Notes under the pieces: generated by a model
Told to the model about the DNA's origin: nothing
The model's input: only the letters and a program-made list of their open reading frames with translations
Database searches by the model: none
Position numbers and translations under genes: made by a program
NCBI RefSeq assembly: GCF_003626695.1
Contig: NZ_RBAH01000007.1
Location: forward strand, 186,001-250,000
From: Paenibacillus ginsengarvi
GTDB lineage: Bacteria; Bacillota; Bacilli; Paenibacillales; NBRC-103111
DNA: 64,000 bases
Direction of reading: 5' to 3'
Shown here: piece after piece, positions 62,270-64,000 of the stretch
Numbering within the stretch: position 1 is the stretch's first letter
How the letters are laid out: the number at the start of each line of letters is the position of its first letter

Positions 62270-63433
62270 TTACAGGCTCGGACCGATCCGGTTGATGCTG
62301 AACTCGGTATGTCCCAAAACTTCCGCCTTCGTTTGCTTGCCGCCGCTCACATCGCGAATCTCGTCCCAGATGCGTTCTCCCGCATCATCCAGCGTAAGCG
62401 TACCGCTCAGCATGTCGCTGACGTCAACGTCCATGTTGTCGGTCATCCGCTCGTACATTTGTTTGTTGCCCGTTATTTTGATGACCGGGATGACCGCAGA
62501 ACCTGTCGGCGTCCCCCGTCCGGTCGTGAAGCAGACAAGATGTGCGCCGCCGGCCGCCATCCCGGACACGCACTCGATGTCGTTACCGGGGGAATCCATG
62601 AAATAGAGGCCGCGGGACGGAATAGACTCGGCATATTCGATCACGCCTTCGATCGGCGCGGTGCCGCATTTCGAGATACAGCCGAGCGACTTTTCCTCGA
62701 TCGTCGACAATCCGCCGGCGATGTTGCCCGGACTCGGATTGCCGCCGCGCATATCGGCGCCCATCCGCTCCACTTCCTTCTCGAAACGGTCGACGATATG
62801 GTACAGCTTGCCGGAGACGTCCGGCGTACGGCATCGTCCGGCGAGCACATGCTCGGCGCCGATAATTTCCGTCGTTTCGCCGATTACGACCGTACCGCCT
62901 TCGCGGATGAGGCTGTCGGCCGCTTCGCCGAGCGCAGGATTGGAGGCAAGACCCGACGTAGCGTCGGAACCGCCGCATTTGACGCCGATCTTCAGCTCGC
63001 TGAAAGGAATGTCCGTTTTCTCCATCATGTCCAGTTCGGCCCGCATCCGCCTTGCCAGCTCGGTGCCGTACTGGATCGCCTTAACCGACCCGCCGACGGT
63101 TTGAATATCGAACACTTCTACGAGTTTACCGGTAACTTTAATCGAATCTGCAAGCGCTTGCGGATCGATCACCTCGCAGCCGAGAGAAATAATAATGACG
63201 CCTCCGACATTCGGATTTTTGCCCGTGCCGGCGAGCACGTCAAACGTGCGCTGCTTGTCGGCGCCGATCTGGCTGCATCCATGCTGATGCGGGATCGCCA
63301 CCGTTTCGGGAACGAGCTGCATAATGCGGCTGCACACTTGATTGGCGCAAATAACGGTTGGAATGACGAGCAGATGGTTGCGGATGCCGACGTCTCCGTT
63401 CGGTCTCCGGTAACCGGAAAAAGTAAGGCTCAT
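62270..63433 (-). CDS. UxaA-family sugar-acid dehydratase, large subunit
   Basis: 387 residues, the C-terminal part of altronate/galactarate dehydratase-type enzymes. Motifs are KCGGSDATSGLASNPALG, NIAGGLSTIEEKSLGCISKCGTAPI and DSPGND. It removes water from a sugar acid. It overlaps the small SAF-domain subunit by four bases, so the enzyme is split into two genes. Confidence 0.88.
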   Translation of the reverse strand: MSLTFSGYRRPNGDVGIRNHLLVIPTVICANQVCSRIMQLVPETVAIPHQHGCSQIGADKQRTFDVLAGTGKNPNVGGVIIISLGCEVIDPQALADSIKVTGKLVEVFDIQTVGGSVKAIQYGTELARRMRAELDMMEKTDIPFSELKIGVKCGGSDATSGLASNPALGEAADSLIREGGTVVIGETTEIIGAEHVLAGRCRTPDVSGKLYHIVDRFEKEVERMGADMRGGNPSPGNIAGGLSTIEEKSLGCISKCGTAPIEGVIEYAESIPSRGLYFMDSPGNDIECVSGMAAGGAHLVCFTTGRGTPTGSAVIPVIKITGNKQMYERMTDNMDVDVSDMLSGTLTLDDAGERIWDEIRDVSGGKQTKAEVLGHTEFSINRIGPSL

Positions 63434-63756
63434 GAAACGCTTTCCCCTTTCGCTTTATCTCCTCGCCCGCGAATGCCCTCCACATTGTGCACATGCACGT
63501 GATGGCCCGCTGCGATGCTCTGCACGGCTTGCCCGATGACTTCGCCGTACTTGCGCACCTTGCCGCCCTCCGGAATACCGGTAATGGCCACCTTATGACC
63601 GAACGGAATCGGCTCCGCCGCAGACAGCGACCCCCGTTTCCCTTGAACGACATACTCAATCGTTTCTCCCGCAGCGATGTCGCGGATCGCGGTGGCAACG
63701 TGATCGCTTGTGTCCATAACGAGCGCGTCCGCCCCGGCTTCGATAGCTCCTGCCAT
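63430..63756 (-). CDS. UxaA-family sugar-acid dehydratase, small SAF-domain subunit
   Basis: 108 residues with the SAF fold (VATAIRDIAAGETIEYVVQG; GHKVAITGIPEGGKVRKYGEVIGQA; HHVHVHNVEG). It corresponds to the N-terminal domain of altronate dehydratase. The ATG at 63756 has GGAAG nine bases upstream. It is the first gene of the catabolic operon, and its stop overlaps the large-subunit start by four bases. Confidence 0.85.
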   Translation of the reverse strand: MAGAIEAGADALVMDTSDHVATAIRDIAAGETIEYVVQGKRGSLSAAEPIPFGHKVAITGIPEGGKVRKYGEVIGQAVQSIAAGHHVHVHNVEGIRGRGDKAKGESVS

Positions 63757-63780
63757 ATGTCTCAACTTCCTTCCTGATAT

Positions 63781-63797
63781 GAGTTTATCGATAACCT
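63781..63797. promoter_or_regulatory. LacI-type operator, first copy
   Basis: GAGTTTATCGATAACCT, a near-palindrome around TTATCGATAA, just downstream of the operon promoter. Confidence 0.6.
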
Positions 63798-63798
63798 C

Positions 63799-63827
63799 AA
63801 CATAACAGCGAATCGATTCCGTGTCAA
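63799..63827 (-). promoter_or_regulatory. Promoter of the sugar-acid operon
   Basis: On the minus strand TTGACA (63827 to 63822), a 17-base spacer, and TATGTT (63804 to 63799), upstream of the ATG at 63756. Confidence 0.6.
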
Positions 63828-63907
63828 TCGTTTATTCATACGTAATTGCGGAGCAGCCACCGGCTGACCGATCTTCTCCGATTCCCAGTCAGGCCTCGTC
63901 TACTCTT

Positions 63908-63924
63908 GAGTTTACCGATAACCG
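63908..63924. promoter_or_regulatory. LacI-type operator, second copy
   Basis: GAGTTTACCGATAACCG, a close copy of the first operator, 127 bases to its right. Confidence 0.55.
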
Positions 63925-63941
63925 ATTGTTCGCGTTATGGC

Positions 63942-63971
63942 TTGCGGTCCGGCAGCCTATTCCTGTACAAT
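63942..63971 (+). promoter_or_regulatory. Candidate rightward promoter at the window edge
   Basis: TTGCGG at 63942-63947 and TACAAT at 63966-63971, spacer 18, reading to the right into a gene outside the window, perhaps the regulator. Confidence 0.4.
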
Positions 63972-64000
63972 AAAAAAAACGTCTACCGACGTAATTCAAG

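Overview
The window reads as chromosomal DNA of a high-GC, endospore-forming Firmicute, most likely Paenibacillaceae (Paenibacillus or Cohnella type). The support is a gerA-type spore-germination operon, a bacillibactin-style Feu/Btr iron locus, a copper-amine-oxidase 'stalk' lipoprotein, a LutABC lactate operon, strong AGGAGG ribosome-binding sites and frequent TTG/GTG starts. No rRNA, tRNA, CRISPR array, integrase or intact insertion sequence was recognised.

Layout. 1-3.5 kb: 3' part of a thiamine operon (thiE fragment, thiS, thiG, thiO, thiD; no thiF). 3.6-9.8 kb: stalk-domain lipoprotein, copper ATPase copA, fused methionine sulfoxide reductase msrAB, uracil-DNA glycosylase. 9.9-15.8 kb: kinase-like and phosphotransferase-like genes, a Gfo/Idh/MocA oxidoreductase with an AraC regulator, a Nudix hydrolase, and a LacI regulator with a small membrane protein. 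15.8-20.2 kb: a very large Lhr-like helicase. 20.3-20.9 kb: a cluster of short palindromic repeats. 20.9-23.7 kb: two tandem paralogues of unknown function, one with a Tat signal and an inserted domain. 23.9-30.4 kb: iron-siderophore locus (esterase, two FecCD permeases, binding lipoprotein, a second esterase broken by a frameshift, Btr-like activator) with two Fur boxes. 30.6-39.9 kb: a nucleotidyltransferase, then a five-gene leftward unit mixing sugar-ABC components with MacA/MacB-like proteins, facing a divergent OmpR-type two-component system. 39.9-40.3 kb: second palindrome cluster. 40.5-44.7 kb: an AT-richer stretch with a small unknown protein, an AraC regulator, an orphan sugar-binding lipoprotein and an isolated leuB-like gene. 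45-48.5 kb: heterodimeric ABC exporter. 48.6-49.8 kb: NlpC/P60 cell-wall hydrolase and a gutted Rpn-family gene. 50-54.1 kb: lutR-lutABC. 54.2-58.3 kb: germinant receptor operon (A, C, a small D-like subunit, B). 58.5-63.8 kb: an eight-gene leftward catabolic operon (split UxaA-type dehydratase, two SDR dehydrogenases, cyclase-family hydrolase, RbsD mutarotase, a 68-residue unknown protein, SGNH hydrolase). Its promoter/operator region carries two copies of a LacI-type operator.

How the genes work together. The iron locus pairs Fur repression with a ligand-sensing activator, import and siderophore hydrolysis, but no ATPase gene lies in it. The lut operon oxidises L-lactate under a GntR-type regulator. 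The 58.5-63.8 kb operon looks like a non-phosphorylating sugar oxidation route: mutarotation, dehydrogenation, lactone opening, dehydration, second dehydrogenation. The composite ABC/MacAB-like unit with its two-component system, the tandem unknown paralogues and this sugar operon are the best candidates for undescribed biology. All functions are inferred from reading the sequence; no database search was run.
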